The notes under the pieces are model-generated. The model made no database searches, had not been told where the DNA came from, and worked only from the letters and a program-made list of their open reading frames with translations. The position numbers were made by a program, and so were the translations under genes. Shown here piece by piece: positions 41,981 to 50,514 of a stretch of 64,000 nt of DNA (within the stretch, counting starts at the first letter, position 1; each line of letters opens with the position of its first letter). The stretch is from an uncultured Eubacteriales bacterium (GTDB lineage: Bacteria > Bacillota > Clostridia > Oscillospirales > Acutalibacteraceae). The stretch spans positions 124,001 through 188,000 of the forward strand of contig CAKUUD010000001.1 in the NCBI GenBank assembly GCA_934692675.1, written 5' to 3'.

Positions 41981-42011
41981 AATAAGCTTCTCTTTTTATG
42001 AGAAGCTTATT
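41981..42011 (-). terminator. Terminator of the 42014 gene
   Basis: AATAAGCTTCTC / GAGAAGCTTATT (41981-41992, 42000-42011) with a 7-nt loop, then TTTTATT on the minus strand. Confidence 0.8.
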
Positions 42012-42013
42012 TG

Positions 42014-42769
42014 TTATTGTTGTGCCTCCAATGCTCGCGATAGGAGTGATTTCTTTTTCTTTGGTTTTTCTGGTTTAACTTTCTTGCCTTTATATTTTTT
42101 AGCGGCTTCCCAAGACTTTTGTAATTCATCGCTTAGATATTGTTTTAGCTTGGTTTCATTTTCTTCCGAAAGGCCGTTCAAAATTACAATTGTTACTATA
42201 CTTTTTACGCTAAGTCCTGAATTTTGATATAACTCACTCAATGTTTTTCCAAACTTGCTTATTTTGGAAGTGTTTTTTTCTGTCTTTATAAATTCATTTA
42301 CTTGCGGCAAAATGAATTCTCTCGAAAATTTTACTGCTCTAAATTCTTCGTATTGATCTTTTTCTTGCTGGATTGGATCTTTAAGTTCAGGGAAAAACGT
42401 TGCCATACGATTGGCGAAAAATAGCCCTGTTATATTATTTTCGTTTTCACTTGATTTCTTTTTTGCTTGTCTAATCGCGACTTTTTCTTTTCCAACCATA
42501 GAAGTTATAAAATCATCTATTACCAAGTTTGTATCTTTTTGAGAAAAATTTTCATCCAAAAGCCAAGTCGAAATTATATTTGAAGAATCTTCGCCTTTGC
42601 AAGAATGTAAAGTTATTTGTCTTGAATTATCATCGTAATTTATTTCATAGGAAACACTGTCATTCGAAAGCAGTAAATAATTTTCTTTTTTATTTTTTAC
42701 AGAAAATATTTTTGTTTTTTCGCTTTGACAAATTGCATCGCAAATAACATTGAAATAATTTTTTTCCAA
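42014..42769 (-). CDS. Cytosolic protein of unknown function (251 aa)
   Basis: No signal peptide or membrane segment. Residues 1-75 look beta-rich (YLLLSNDSVSYEINYDD, QITLHSCKG). The middle is helical with AIRQAKKKSS and FANRMATFFPELKDP. The C-terminus is strongly basic and possibly nucleic-acid binding (KKYKGKKVKPEKPKKKKS). The central EFILPQVNEFIK and VKSIVTIVILNGLSEE suggest a conserved helical domain, but I cannot assign a family. Single gene with its own terminator, divergent from spoIVB. The 243-bp gap to spoIVB holds AT-rich promoter-like sequence. Confidence 0.75.
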   Translation of the reverse strand: MEKNYFNVICDAICQSEKTKIFSVKNKKENYLLLSNDSVSYEINYDDNSRQITLHSCKGEDSSNIISTWLLDENFSQKDTNLVIDDFITSMVGKEKVAIRQAKKKSSENENNITGLFFANRMATFFPELKDPIQQEKDQYEEFRAVKFSREFILPQVNEFIKTEKNTSKISKFGKTLSELYQNSGLSVKSIVTIVILNGLSEENETKLKQYLSDELQKSWEAAKKYKGKKVKPEKPKKKKSLLSRALEAQQ

Positions 42770-43012
42770 GGTATGTTCACTCCTATTTTTTTAAATGTAA
42801 AAATATCTTATAAATTAATTCTACCATATATATTTTTTAAAACAACTAAAAAAATTTATAAGTCAATATCCATTATTTTCTTTTGTGTATTCTTATCAAA
42901 ATGCAAATAATAATTCTGTCTACAATTTTATACATTAAATTCCTGATTTTTACAAAATTTATTTTTTTGCTGTTTTCAAATTAATTATTCGACTTAAATA
43001 GAAGGGGGAATT

Positions 43013-44215
43013 ATGGTGAAAAAACTTTTTCAAAGGTGCGCGATTGTAATGTCGGTATTAAGCTTGTTGTTTTTCTCAGGAATGTTATATGCTGAGATTA
43101 CGCTTCCTGATAGGTATAACGTTTGTGATTCCCAAAAAGATGAGTTTAGTATGTTCCCTTTCTGCGTAAAGAAAAACCACCTTAATAAATGTAATTTTTG
43201 CATTAAGTTACTGGATGTATTTCCGGTGAAAGATGTGGCGGTAAACGTCATTCCAAAGCGCAGTGTAGTGCCTTGTGGCATTCCTTTCGGAGTTAAAATT
43301 TACAGCAATGGAATTATGATAACCGGGCTTTCGCAGGTAATCACTGATGATTCTGCCAGTTTCCCGGCAAAATCAGCGGGTCTGAAAAAAGGCGACATAA
43401 TAATGCGCATAGATGGAAAAGAAGTCACAAACAATGAGGATTTAGAAAGACAAATAAAAGAATCTGGCGGAAAAACGCTTACTCTTTCTGTGCTTCGCGA
43501 TGAAATGGAATTTGATGTCCCGATACGCCCTGAATTGTCGTTCTGCGACAGTGAATACAAGCTGGGAATATGGGTCAGAGACAGCTCAGTAGGTATAGGT
43601 ACGCTTACTTTTTACGATAAAGAAAATAAAATGTTTGCGGGCCTTGGCCATGGTATTTGCGATGTGGACACAGGAAACATAGTGCCGGTGAAGAAAGGCG
43701 AGATAGTAGATGCCGCTATTACTGATATTTCTAAGGGCTCCAAGGGTAGAGCCGGGGAGCTTAAAGGATGCTTTACAGATAGCGAATCTTGCGGAGAAAT
43801 TTATTCTAACAGCGATACCGGTATTTATGGTAAAGCATACGAACTTCCGGAATATTTTGAAGAACTGGAAGTAGCTTTTAAGCAGGATGTAAAAAGGGGT
43901 TCGGCTTATATTATATGTACCGTGGAAGGCGATAAACCGGTAGTTTGTGAGGCTAATATAGATTCAGTAAACTACAATGTAAATTCACCTACCAAAAATA
44001 TAAAAATTTCCATAACCGATAAAGAACTTCTAAAAAAGACAGGAGGGATAGTTCAAGGAATGAGCGGTAGCCCTATTATACAAAATGGAAAGCTTGTGGG
44101 CGCTGTGACCCATGTTTTGGTCAATAATCCAACCAAAGGATACGGCATTTTTGCCGAAACTATGCTGACAAATTCTAACAATCTTTTTGAATCCCAACAC
44201 AAAAACGCTTCTTGA
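43013..44215 (+). CDS. spoIVB: SpoIVB serine peptidase (stage IV sporulation)
   Basis: 400 residues with an N-terminal membrane segment (about 9-25) and GAAGGGGG before the ATG. A PDZ domain spans about 100-165 (SAGLKKGDIIMRIDGKEV). The S55 peptidase domain has the catalytic His in AGLGHGICDVDTG (H213) and the serine in GMSGSPIIQNGKLVGAVTH (S353). It ends with GYGIFAETML. SpoIVB is made in the forespore, crosses the inner membrane and cleaves SpoIVFA to release pro-sigma-K processing. It is placed immediately before spo0A, the standard arrangement in endospore formers. Confidence 0.96.
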   Translation: MVKKLFQRCAIVMSVLSLLFFSGMLYAEITLPDRYNVCDSQKDEFSMFPFCVKKNHLNKCNFCIKLLDVFPVKDVAVNVIPKRSVVPCGIPFGVKIYSNGIMITGLSQVITDDSASFPAKSAGLKKGDIIMRIDGKEVTNNEDLERQIKESGGKTLTLSVLRDEMEFDVPIRPELSFCDSEYKLGIWVRDSSVGIGTLTFYDKENKMFAGLGHGICDVDTGNIVPVKKGEIVDAAITDISKGSKGRAGELKGCFTDSESCGEIYSNSDTGIYGKAYELPEYFEELEVAFKQDVKRGSAYIICTVEGDKPVVCEANIDSVNYNVNSPTKNIKISITDKELLKKTGGIVQGMSGSPIIQNGKLVGAVTHVLVNNPTKGYGIFAETMLTNSNNLFESQHKNAS

Positions 44216-44228
44216 AAATTACCATAAT

Positions 44229-44278
44229 TTGACATATCTTACGAATATTATCTAATCCTTGGAAAACTATTGACATAT
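44229..44278 (+). promoter_or_regulatory. spo0A upstream region with repeated TTGACATAT
   Basis: TTGACATAT occurs at 44229-44237 and 44270-44278, 41 bp apart. Each copy can serve as a -35 element, and each overlaps a sequence similar to the 0A box. The second copy leads to an AAATAT-type -10 before the RBS. Confidence 0.45.
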
Positions 44279-44333
44279 TTGGTAAATTATGTAAATATAG
44301 ATATCACAAACTATATTTACAGGAGGAAAATTT

Positions 44334-45125
44334 ATGCAAAATCGGTTAAAAATTCTTATTTCAGAGGACTGTGCAGAGTTTGATAGGGAAGCACTGGACA
44401 TGTTTAAACATTATTCTATGGATTTGTCATTTTTGCCCAAAGATGGATTTAAAGTTATCGAAATAATCGAAAATTCTTGCCCGGATGTAGTTATTATGGA
44501 CTTATTTATGCCTCGCATAGATGCCATAGGTATTATAAGCACTATAAAGAAAAATCATCACGTAGATATGCCCATGTTTATTGTGGTTTCAAATTTTGGA
44601 CGTCCTACGCTCGAAAGAGAAGTTTTATCCGCCGGTGCTTCTTATTTCATGATTAAGCCAATTAATTATTCCGATATTATAGAAAAGATTCTTCAAGAGA
44701 ATTATAAAAATACACTTTCTAAAGATAAATTTTCTTTCCGTGATGTTTCATCGATAGGTATAGATGAGTCAAATATGGAAGTTAGAATTACCGAAATTCT
44801 CCACCAAATCGGCGTTCCCGCGCATATAAAAGGCTACCATTATTTAAGAAATTCTATAATGATGTCAATAGAAAATCCTGGAATTATAAATTCTGTAACC
44901 AAGAGATTGTATCCTGCCGTGGCCGAGAATTTCGAAACTACTCCTTCAAGAGTTGAAAGAGCAATTCGTCATGCAATTGAAGTAGCATGGGATAGAGGCG
45001 ATGTTGATATTTTGAATTCTTATTTTGGATATACAATTCATAATTCTCGCGGTAAGCCCACAAATTCTGAATTTATAGCCATGATTAGCGACAAACTGCG
45101 CCTAAGTTTAAGGTCTGCAAGTTAA
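44334..45125 (+). CDS. spo0A: Spo0A, master regulator of sporulation
   Basis: 263 residues, usual length. The receiver domain has an acidic pair E11-D12, phospho-acceptor D56 (VVIMDLFMP), S86 and K108 (FMIKPI). After a linker the DNA-binding domain has the Spo0A signatures: ITEILHQIGVPAHIKGYHYL, TTPSRVERAIRHAIEVAW (recognition helix region) and GKPTNSEFIAMI. Phosphorylated Spo0A binds 0A boxes and commits the cell to sporulation. E11 replaces the more usual Asp of this pocket, a mild change. AGGAGG precedes the ATG. Confidence 0.97.
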   Translation: MQNRLKILISEDCAEFDREALDMFKHYSMDLSFLPKDGFKVIEIIENSCPDVVIMDLFMPRIDAIGIISTIKKNHHVDMPMFIVVSNFGRPTLEREVLSAGASYFMIKPINYSDIIEKILQENYKNTLSKDKFSFRDVSSIGIDESNMEVRITEILHQIGVPAHIKGYHYLRNSIMMSIENPGIINSVTKRLYPAVAENFETTPSRVERAIRHAIEVAWDRGDVDILNSYFGYTIHNSRGKPTNSEFIAMISDKLRLSLRSAS

Positions 45126-45139
45126 AATATATTTTTAAG

Positions 45140-45166
45140 CTGTTACAATGTATGTAGCAGTTTTTT
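45140..45166 (+). terminator. spo0A terminator
   Basis: CTGTTAC / GTAGCAG with one G-T pair, then six T. Confidence 0.7.
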
Positions 45167-45252
45167 GTTATATTTTAAAAATGTATTTTCGCATATTACC
45201 ACATACACTCTGCATATAAATAGGCATAGAATATAAACTGGAGGGTGTAAAA

Positions 45253-46203
45253 ATGGTAGAATTCTATCCCGAAGGACGATTAATAGATAATTTTGAAAAT
45301 AAAAATTCGTTAATGTGTCTTTCTAGTCTTGTGGAGGCTTATAATAATAAAAAAATACTCGAATCAAAAGCAATAATGTGTGATAAGGATCATAATCTTA
45401 TAGTTGATTTGGGTTGTATGAAAGGAATAATTCCACGTAATGAAGGAGCCTTGGGAATAAAAGAGGGGCTGGTAAGAGATATCGCCGTTATTTCTAAGGT
45501 GAATCGTCCTGTGTGCTTTATAATTACGGGCTTTCAAAAAAATGAATATGGCAAAGAATTTGCGATATTATCTCGTAGGAAAGCTCAAGAAATTTGTATG
45601 CAAAAATATATTCTTAACTTATCTCCTGGAGATATTATTCCGGCAAGAATTACTCATATGGAAAATTTTGGGGCGTTTGCAGACATAGGTTGCGGAATAG
45701 TTTCATTTTTGCCGATTGATACCATATCTGTGTCTAGAATTTCTCATCCCAGAGAGAGATTTTATATAGGAATGGACATAAATGTAATCGTTAAATATCT
45801 AGAGGGCGATAGAGTTCATTTAACACACAAAGAACTTCTTGGAACCTGGGAAGAAAACGCTGAACTATTTTCTATAGGAGAAACCGTAAGAGGAATAATA
45901 AGGTCGGTGGAAGATTATGGTGTTTTTGTGGAATTAACTCCGAATCTAGCAGGGTTGGCAGAGCCCAGAGAAACTGTATCCGAAGGTCAAGAGGCGAGCG
46001 TTTATATAAAAAATATCGTTCCGGACAAAATGAAAATCAAATTGGTTATAATAGATACTTTTGAACAAATAAAATCTAAACCTACGATAAATTATTTCTA
46101 TAGAGAAAATCATATTGACAAATTTGTATACTCCCCAGCAACGAGTAACCGACTGATAGAAAGTGATTTTACACAAAAAATTTCATTATGCAACCGGGCT
46201 TAA
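45253..46203 (+). CDS. S1-domain RNA-binding protein
   Basis: 316 residues with CTGGAGGGTG before the ATG. It carries two to three OB-fold S1-type domains: one about 35-110 (LIVDLGCMKGIIPRNEGA), one about 120-200 (PGDIIPARITHMENFGAFAD) and one about 205-265 (GETVRGIIRSVEDYGVFVELTPNLAGLAEP). The phrases xNFGAFADIG and DYGVFVEL are classic S1 motifs. It resembles the short ribosomal-protein-S1 homologues of Bacillota, with a role in translation or RNA turnover. The C-terminal 45 residues are not part of an S1 domain. Downstream of spo0A, but with its own RBS and after a terminator. Confidence 0.9.
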   Translation: MVEFYPEGRLIDNFENKNSLMCLSSLVEAYNNKKILESKAIMCDKDHNLIVDLGCMKGIIPRNEGALGIKEGLVRDIAVISKVNRPVCFIITGFQKNEYGKEFAILSRRKAQEICMQKYILNLSPGDIIPARITHMENFGAFADIGCGIVSFLPIDTISVSRISHPRERFYIGMDINVIVKYLEGDRVHLTHKELLGTWEENAELFSIGETVRGIIRSVEDYGVFVELTPNLAGLAEPRETVSEGQEASVYIKNIVPDKMKIKLVIIDTFEQIKSKPTINYFYRENHIDKFVYSPATSNRLIESDFTQKISLCNRA

Positions 46204-46214
46204 TTATTTAATAA

Positions 46215-46256
46215 AAAAACTGACTACCTTACAAACTTGATAGGTAGTCAGTTTTT
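46215..46256. terminator. Bidirectional terminator between the S1 gene and the dlt operon
   Basis: AAAAACTGACTACCT / AGGTAGTCAGTTTTT, 15 bp, with a 12-nt loop. Confidence 0.85.
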
Positions 46257-46271
46257 AAATATTTTTATAAT

Positions 46272-46418
46272 TTAAAAATTGTTATATATGAAAGTGATTG
46301 TATCGGCTTGTCTTTCAAGTTCTGCCCATAAAATCATTATTCCGATGATTGTAAGCACCAAGATTTTAAAAGCATAACTTTTAATTATTTTATGAAAAAT
46401 GCTGTGTAATTTTTTCAT
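46272..46418 (-). CDS. dltX: DltX-like membrane peptide (48 aa)
   Basis: An ORF of 48 residues that overlaps the 3' end of dltD by 29 bp, with AAAGGATG upstream of its ATG. It has a basic N-terminus (KKLHSIFHKIIKSY), one membrane helix (AFKILVLTIIGIMILWAEL) and ends TITFIYNNF. The C-terminal FIYNxF motif and total length are those of DltX, the small membrane protein needed for D-alanylation of teichoic acids, thought to work with DltB and DltD. In many Bacillota dltX precedes dltA; here it is the last gene of the operon. Confidence 0.85.
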   Translation of the reverse strand: MKKLHSIFHKIIKSYAFKILVLTIIGIMILWAELERQADTITFIYNNF

Positions 46419-47574
46419 TTATGTACAACCATCCTTTCGGACTCAGATGTATCATATCTTTAAAGAAAAAAGGCTCGTACTCTGAGTTTCTAATATCTAA
46501 GTAATCAAATCCGAATTTTTTAATCTGTGAGCATAATTTATCATACAAAGAAAATCTTTTTTCTTGATTTATTTCTGTAATGTCGTAAAAATATCCATTT
46601 GCCGGTACCAGTACAATAAATGGCTTTATTCTCAAGTTTTTAAATACTTCTAATATGATTTCGAAGTCTTCAAATTCAGGCGAAGTAAGTACAGAAGTAT
46701 CTCTATACATACCTTTTAAATTTTCTGTGTTTCCGCCCAGAGAATTAAAGTAATATTCATCGCTTATTTTTAAATCGTTGCCATTATAATATTTTTTGCC
46801 CAATTCTTCAACTTCATTTTTTTCTTCTTGCCAGTCAATGTTCTTTATTTCAGAAGGTGAATGATTATCTAAATTTTTAATTGCTCGGCAAGCGGTATGC
46901 TTGTCTTTTAACTCCAACACTTTTTTATACAATCTAAAATATGGCTCAAACATGTAGGAAACTGCTTTATAGAATGGGTTTTCATTTGAGTTTAAATAAG
47001 AGTAAAAAAATTCAGAATTAAAAGAAATTTCTTTTTTTAGGAGTTCAGAATTCCTTTTGCAAACTCTATTTTTTATGTCGTCACTTATATTTCCGTTAGC
47101 CATAAATTTGTAAAATTGAAGTTTTGAAAAATTATACTTATACGCCGACACGTCTATATTTTCTCCCAAAAACCACTGTGGCGAAACCATGAGGATAACT
47201 TTTCTATCGCTTAAATCCGTGTCTATTGCTCCTATTTTTATAGCATGAAGCAAACTTTGAGTGCCAGCTTCTCCTATTAAACATATATCATAGGGTGCTT
47301 TGTTGTTCGGAAACATATTTGCGGGACTTTGCGGAGAGTCTGTATTATTCAGCTCTGACGAGCCAAACATCAGTATGTCATTTTTAGAACTTGCTTTATT
47401 TAAAATTTTAACTCCCTTATTTTTTTCATTTATTCCGTAAGATTTTTCGATGCAGTCATTGTAATTTTTATCAAAATAATTGTCGAGATATCTCGAATAA
47501 TTTTTGGCGGCAAAAGATATGATGAATATCGGTATAAAAATTATCCCTAGAATTCTTAGTGTTTTCTTAAGCAT
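46390..47574 (-). CDS. dltD: DltD, teichoic acid D-alanyl transfer protein
   Basis: 394 residues with one N-terminal membrane helix (8-24), then an extracellular SGNH-like domain: DILMFGSSELNNTDS (family Ser motif), IGEAGTQSLLHAI, and a late IHLSPKGWLYIN with the catalytic-type Asp/His region DMIHLSPKGW. DltD takes the D-alanyl group after membrane passage and passes it to lipoteichoic acid. It overlaps dltC upstream by 8 bp and dltX downstream by 29 bp. Confidence 0.94.
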   Translation of the reverse strand: MLKKTLRILGIIFIPIFIISFAAKNYSRYLDNYFDKNYNDCIEKSYGINEKNKGVKILNKASSKNDILMFGSSELNNTDSPQSPANMFPNNKAPYDICLIGEAGTQSLLHAIKIGAIDTDLSDRKVILMVSPQWFLGENIDVSAYKYNFSKLQFYKFMANGNISDDIKNRVCKRNSELLKKEISFNSEFFYSYLNSNENPFYKAVSYMFEPYFRLYKKVLELKDKHTACRAIKNLDNHSPSEIKNIDWQEEKNEVEELGKKYYNGNDLKISDEYYFNSLGGNTENLKGMYRDTSVLTSPEFEDFEIILEVFKNLRIKPFIVLVPANGYFYDITEINQEKRFSLYDKLCSQIKKFGFDYLDIRNSEYEPFFFKDMIHLSPKGWLYINEKITQHFS

Positions 47575-47812
47575 TAGAACACCTTTTTTCTAAAAATTTT
47601 ATAAAATTATTCACAGTAGTTATGTCATTTCTTTCAAAATCAGTGGGCTGAAGTCTTACGCCTAGTTTTTCTTCCAATAACAGAATTATATTTATTGTGG
47701 ACAAAGAATCGATAAGCCCTGCGTCAAATAAATCTAAATCCAAATCTTCTTTGATTTCATCAGTTTCACAAATTTCTTCCATTATTTCCAATGCCAAATT
47801 TTCAAAATCCAT
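47567..47812 (-). CDS. dltC: DltC, D-alanyl carrier protein
   Basis: 81 residues. The phosphopantetheine site is the Ser of DAGLIDSLSTIN (DSL motif), followed by LLEEKLGVRLQPTDF. Strongly acidic, as expected. It carries D-alanine as a thioester from DltA to DltB. ATG after AAAGGAGA, 18 nt behind dltB. Confidence 0.94.
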   Translation of the reverse strand: MDFENLALEIMEEICETDEIKEDLDLDLFDAGLIDSLSTINIILLLEEKLGVRLQPTDFERNDITTVNNFIKFLEKRCSNA

Positions 47813-47830
47813 AATAATAAATCTCCTTTT

Positions 47831-48988
47831 TTAAAAATTAAATAAATAACCCGAGAATATCAACATTCCAAATGCAACTATGTGGAAACATACGATCCTG
47901 CTTACCAAGTCATAATATTTGCTTTTTTTGAAGTTTCGATACATTTTGGATTTTGTGTATATATCGGTCAAAATCAACATGAGCCCTTGGTACGCTCCGT
48001 AGGTTATATAAAATAAATAAAATCCGTGCCAAAGTCCCATAGTAAGCATAGTGAGCATATATCCGCATCTAATCGCAGTTTTTTTGCTTTTTATTTTTTT
48101 GCTTCTGACCATATTCAAAACGAATCTACTAAATAAATAATCTCCAAACCATTTTGATAAAGAAATGTGCCATCTATCCCAAAATTCCTTCATATTGTGA
48201 GCAAGAAAAGGCTTGTCGAAGTTTTCAGGAACTTTTATTCCAAGTACATAACTTGTCCCGATTGCAAACGCAGAGTAACCTGCAAAATCGAAAAATAAAT
48301 ACATTGTGTATGCGTACATATAAACTATAACATTTAGGAAAGTTTTTTCTGCGGAGGCATTATTTATAAAGTAAATATTTATCAAATTAGCAATAGCAAA
48401 TTTGTATGTTATTCCCAATAATATTTTTTTGATTCCGATTATTAAATATTCTTCTAAATACTCTTTTCTGGAAATTTTTTTGTCCAAATCATCTTTAAAA
48501 CGTTTATATCTATCGATAGGCCCTGAGCTGATTGTTGGGAAGAACGTTATGAAATATAGTGTTTCCCATATTGAAAGTTTCTCTATATGTTCATCGTGGA
48601 TCTCGATTATCATTTGCCAAATTCTAAAGCTTACGTAAGAAATTCCTAAAAATCCTAAAAAACTAAAATCAGAAGTATATACGCAAGCCTTAACTGCCAC
48701 CACCGGCAATATCGACAAAGCAAAAATGGTGTAGTAAATATACTTATTTTTGTATTTTTTATGTAAGTAATAATAGGCGTATATCAAAAACATTTCAAAC
48801 GCCATAAAGATTAAAAACTGCAATGTCTGCATGGATTTGAAGCCCATTATTAAGCAAAGAGCCGGTATAGAAACCGCGGCCGCGTAGTATTTCAGCGGTT
48901 TCCCAAGGAGCCCTAAAACTATAGCGGGAATAAACAGAGGCAACATGATGCAAAGTGAGAAAAAATTTGAATATTGGGTAATAGACAT
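47831..48988 (-). CDS. dltB: DltB, membrane-bound O-acyltransferase (MBOAT)
   Basis: 385 residues with about ten membrane helices. MBOAT signatures are present: FPTISSGPIDRYKRF near residue 155, NMKEFWDRWHISLSKWFGDYLF near 265 and LTMGLWHGFYLFYITYG near 315 (the catalytic-type His is in the LWHG segment). It moves D-alanine from DltC across the membrane. Its ATG shares one base with the dltA stop codon. Confidence 0.95.
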   Translation of the reverse strand: MSITQYSNFFSLCIMLPLFIPAIVLGLLGKPLKYYAAAVSIPALCLIMGFKSMQTLQFLIFMAFEMFLIYAYYYLHKKYKNKYIYYTIFALSILPVVAVKACVYTSDFSFLGFLGISYVSFRIWQMIIEIHDEHIEKLSIWETLYFITFFPTISSGPIDRYKRFKDDLDKKISRKEYLEEYLIIGIKKILLGITYKFAIANLINIYFINNASAEKTFLNVIVYMYAYTMYLFFDFAGYSAFAIGTSYVLGIKVPENFDKPFLAHNMKEFWDRWHISLSKWFGDYLFSRFVLNMVRSKKIKSKKTAIRCGYMLTMLTMGLWHGFYLFYITYGAYQGLMLILTDIYTKSKMYRNFKKSKYYDLVSRIVCFHIVAFGMLIFSGYLFNF

Positions 48989-50514
48989 TACAATTCCTCC
49001 ATCAGCTTTTTGCGGTTAACTTTTCCGTTGTTTGTCATGGGAAGAATATCTTTAAATATTATTTTTTTGGGTATCATGTAAGAAGGCAAAAATTTTGATA
49101 AGTCTTTTTTTATTTCGGATTGTGCTTTTAGTTTGCTATCTATTTCGAAGTTTGGCACTATGAATGCCGCTATGTTTTCCACTGTTCCATTTTTTAAAAT
49201 TGGCAGAACAACAGTATTTTTTATTTTTGAAAGTTTTAAAAGATTGCTTTCTATATCTTCGAGTTCTATCCTGTAGCCGTGGAGTTTCACTTGAAGATCT
49301 ATTCTTCCGCAGTAAAATAGATTCCCATCTTTAATATAGCCTTCATCTCCGGTTTTGTAAGAACGATAAGTTTTGCCATTTACTTCTTTCAATCCAAAAG
49401 ATTTTTTATTTACGTCCGGTCTGTTAAAATATCCTATGCTTACGGAGTCGCCTACAATTAGAATTTCGCCTTTTTCTCCTTCTGGAAGAATATTACCTTC
49501 GGGATCTATTATAAACACAAATGTTCCATTTTTAGGCTTACCTATTGGTAATGGATTGTATTTTTCAAGGACTTCTTCATTTACCATTATTTCGGTTATA
49601 GCTACTGTGGATTCTGTTGGCCCGTAGGTGTTTATAATTTTTGATTCAGGGAACCTTTCTACGAGTTTTTTAGCGGTTAAATTTGATAGCGCTTCTCCGC
49701 AAAACAAAAACAGCTTAATGTTTTTAAGTAAATTTTTATTAAACTCATCCGAAGCCAAACACATATTGGCAAATGACGGTGTAGAAACCCAAACACTTGC
49801 ATTGGATTTTTTTAAAGAATCCAAAAGTGATTCATAATTGGTTTGAACAGATTTATTCAGGCACCATAATTTGCTCCCTGTAAATAACGAGGTATATAAA
49901 TCCATTACCGAGAGGTCAAACGAAAAAGGTGCTTGGTTGATGAATACATTTTTGGAATTTTCTAAATTTTCTCCCCCAAAACGCGAGGACCACTTTAAAA
50001 AATTATCCAAGCAATCAAGAGTTATTTGAACGCCTTTTGGTTTTCCGGTGCTCCCGGAAGTAAATATAATATAAAATGTTTCATCAGGTTTTACGTGACT
50101 GGATTTTTGAATTTTACCTTCTGAATTTTTTATTATATTTTTTATTTTTTCTAAATCGATAACATTTTTTGCCTCAAAATTCAAATTTTCTGTAGATAAA
50201 ATAACGGGAGATTGCGTTTCTTCGATGATATCTCTTACTCTTTCATCCGGTACCGAAATATCAACGGGGCAGTATGCTCGTCCTGATTTTACACATGCCA
50301 AAAAGCAAACAATCATGTACGGATTTTTGTGGCCATACACTACTATGGGATTTTTGTTGGATTTAAGTGAAGATTCCAAGTAATAAGCCAGCTTGTCCGA
50401 AAAATCATCCAGCTCTTTATAAGTAAGTTCTTTATCTTCACAATTGTCGTTGAAAATAGCTATTGAATCTTTCTTTGAATTTGCAAAAAAATTAATTTTT
50501 TCTAATACGTTCAA
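48988..50514 (-). CDS. dltA: DltA, D-alanine--D-alanyl carrier protein ligase
   Basis: 508 residues, an adenylate-forming enzyme. Core motifs: FYIIFTSGSTGKPKGVQIT (A3), NTYGPTESTVAIT (A5), SYKTGDEGYIKDG (A7), GRIDLQVKLHGYRIELEDIE (A8) and NGKVNRKKLM (A10 Lys). It activates D-alanine with ATP and loads DltC. Resulting D-alanylation of teichoic acids lowers surface negative charge and raises resistance to cationic peptides. Its start overlaps the rlmD stop by 4 bp, so rlmD leads the operon. Confidence 0.96.
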   Translation of the reverse strand: MNVLEKINFFANSKKDSIAIFNDNCEDKELTYKELDDFSDKLAYYLESSLKSNKNPIVVYGHKNPYMIVCFLACVKSGRAYCPVDISVPDERVRDIIEETQSPVILSTENLNFEAKNVIDLEKIKNIIKNSEGKIQKSSHVKPDETFYIIFTSGSTGKPKGVQITLDCLDNFLKWSSRFGGENLENSKNVFINQAPFSFDLSVMDLYTSLFTGSKLWCLNKSVQTNYESLLDSLKKSNASVWVSTPSFANMCLASDEFNKNLLKNIKLFLFCGEALSNLTAKKLVERFPESKIINTYGPTESTVAITEIMVNEEVLEKYNPLPIGKPKNGTFVFIIDPEGNILPEGEKGEILIVGDSVSIGYFNRPDVNKKSFGLKEVNGKTYRSYKTGDEGYIKDGNLFYCGRIDLQVKLHGYRIELEDIESNLLKLSKIKNTVVLPILKNGTVENIAAFIVPNFEIDSKLKAQSEIKKDLSKFLPSYMIPKKIIFKDILPMTNNGKVNRKKLMEEL

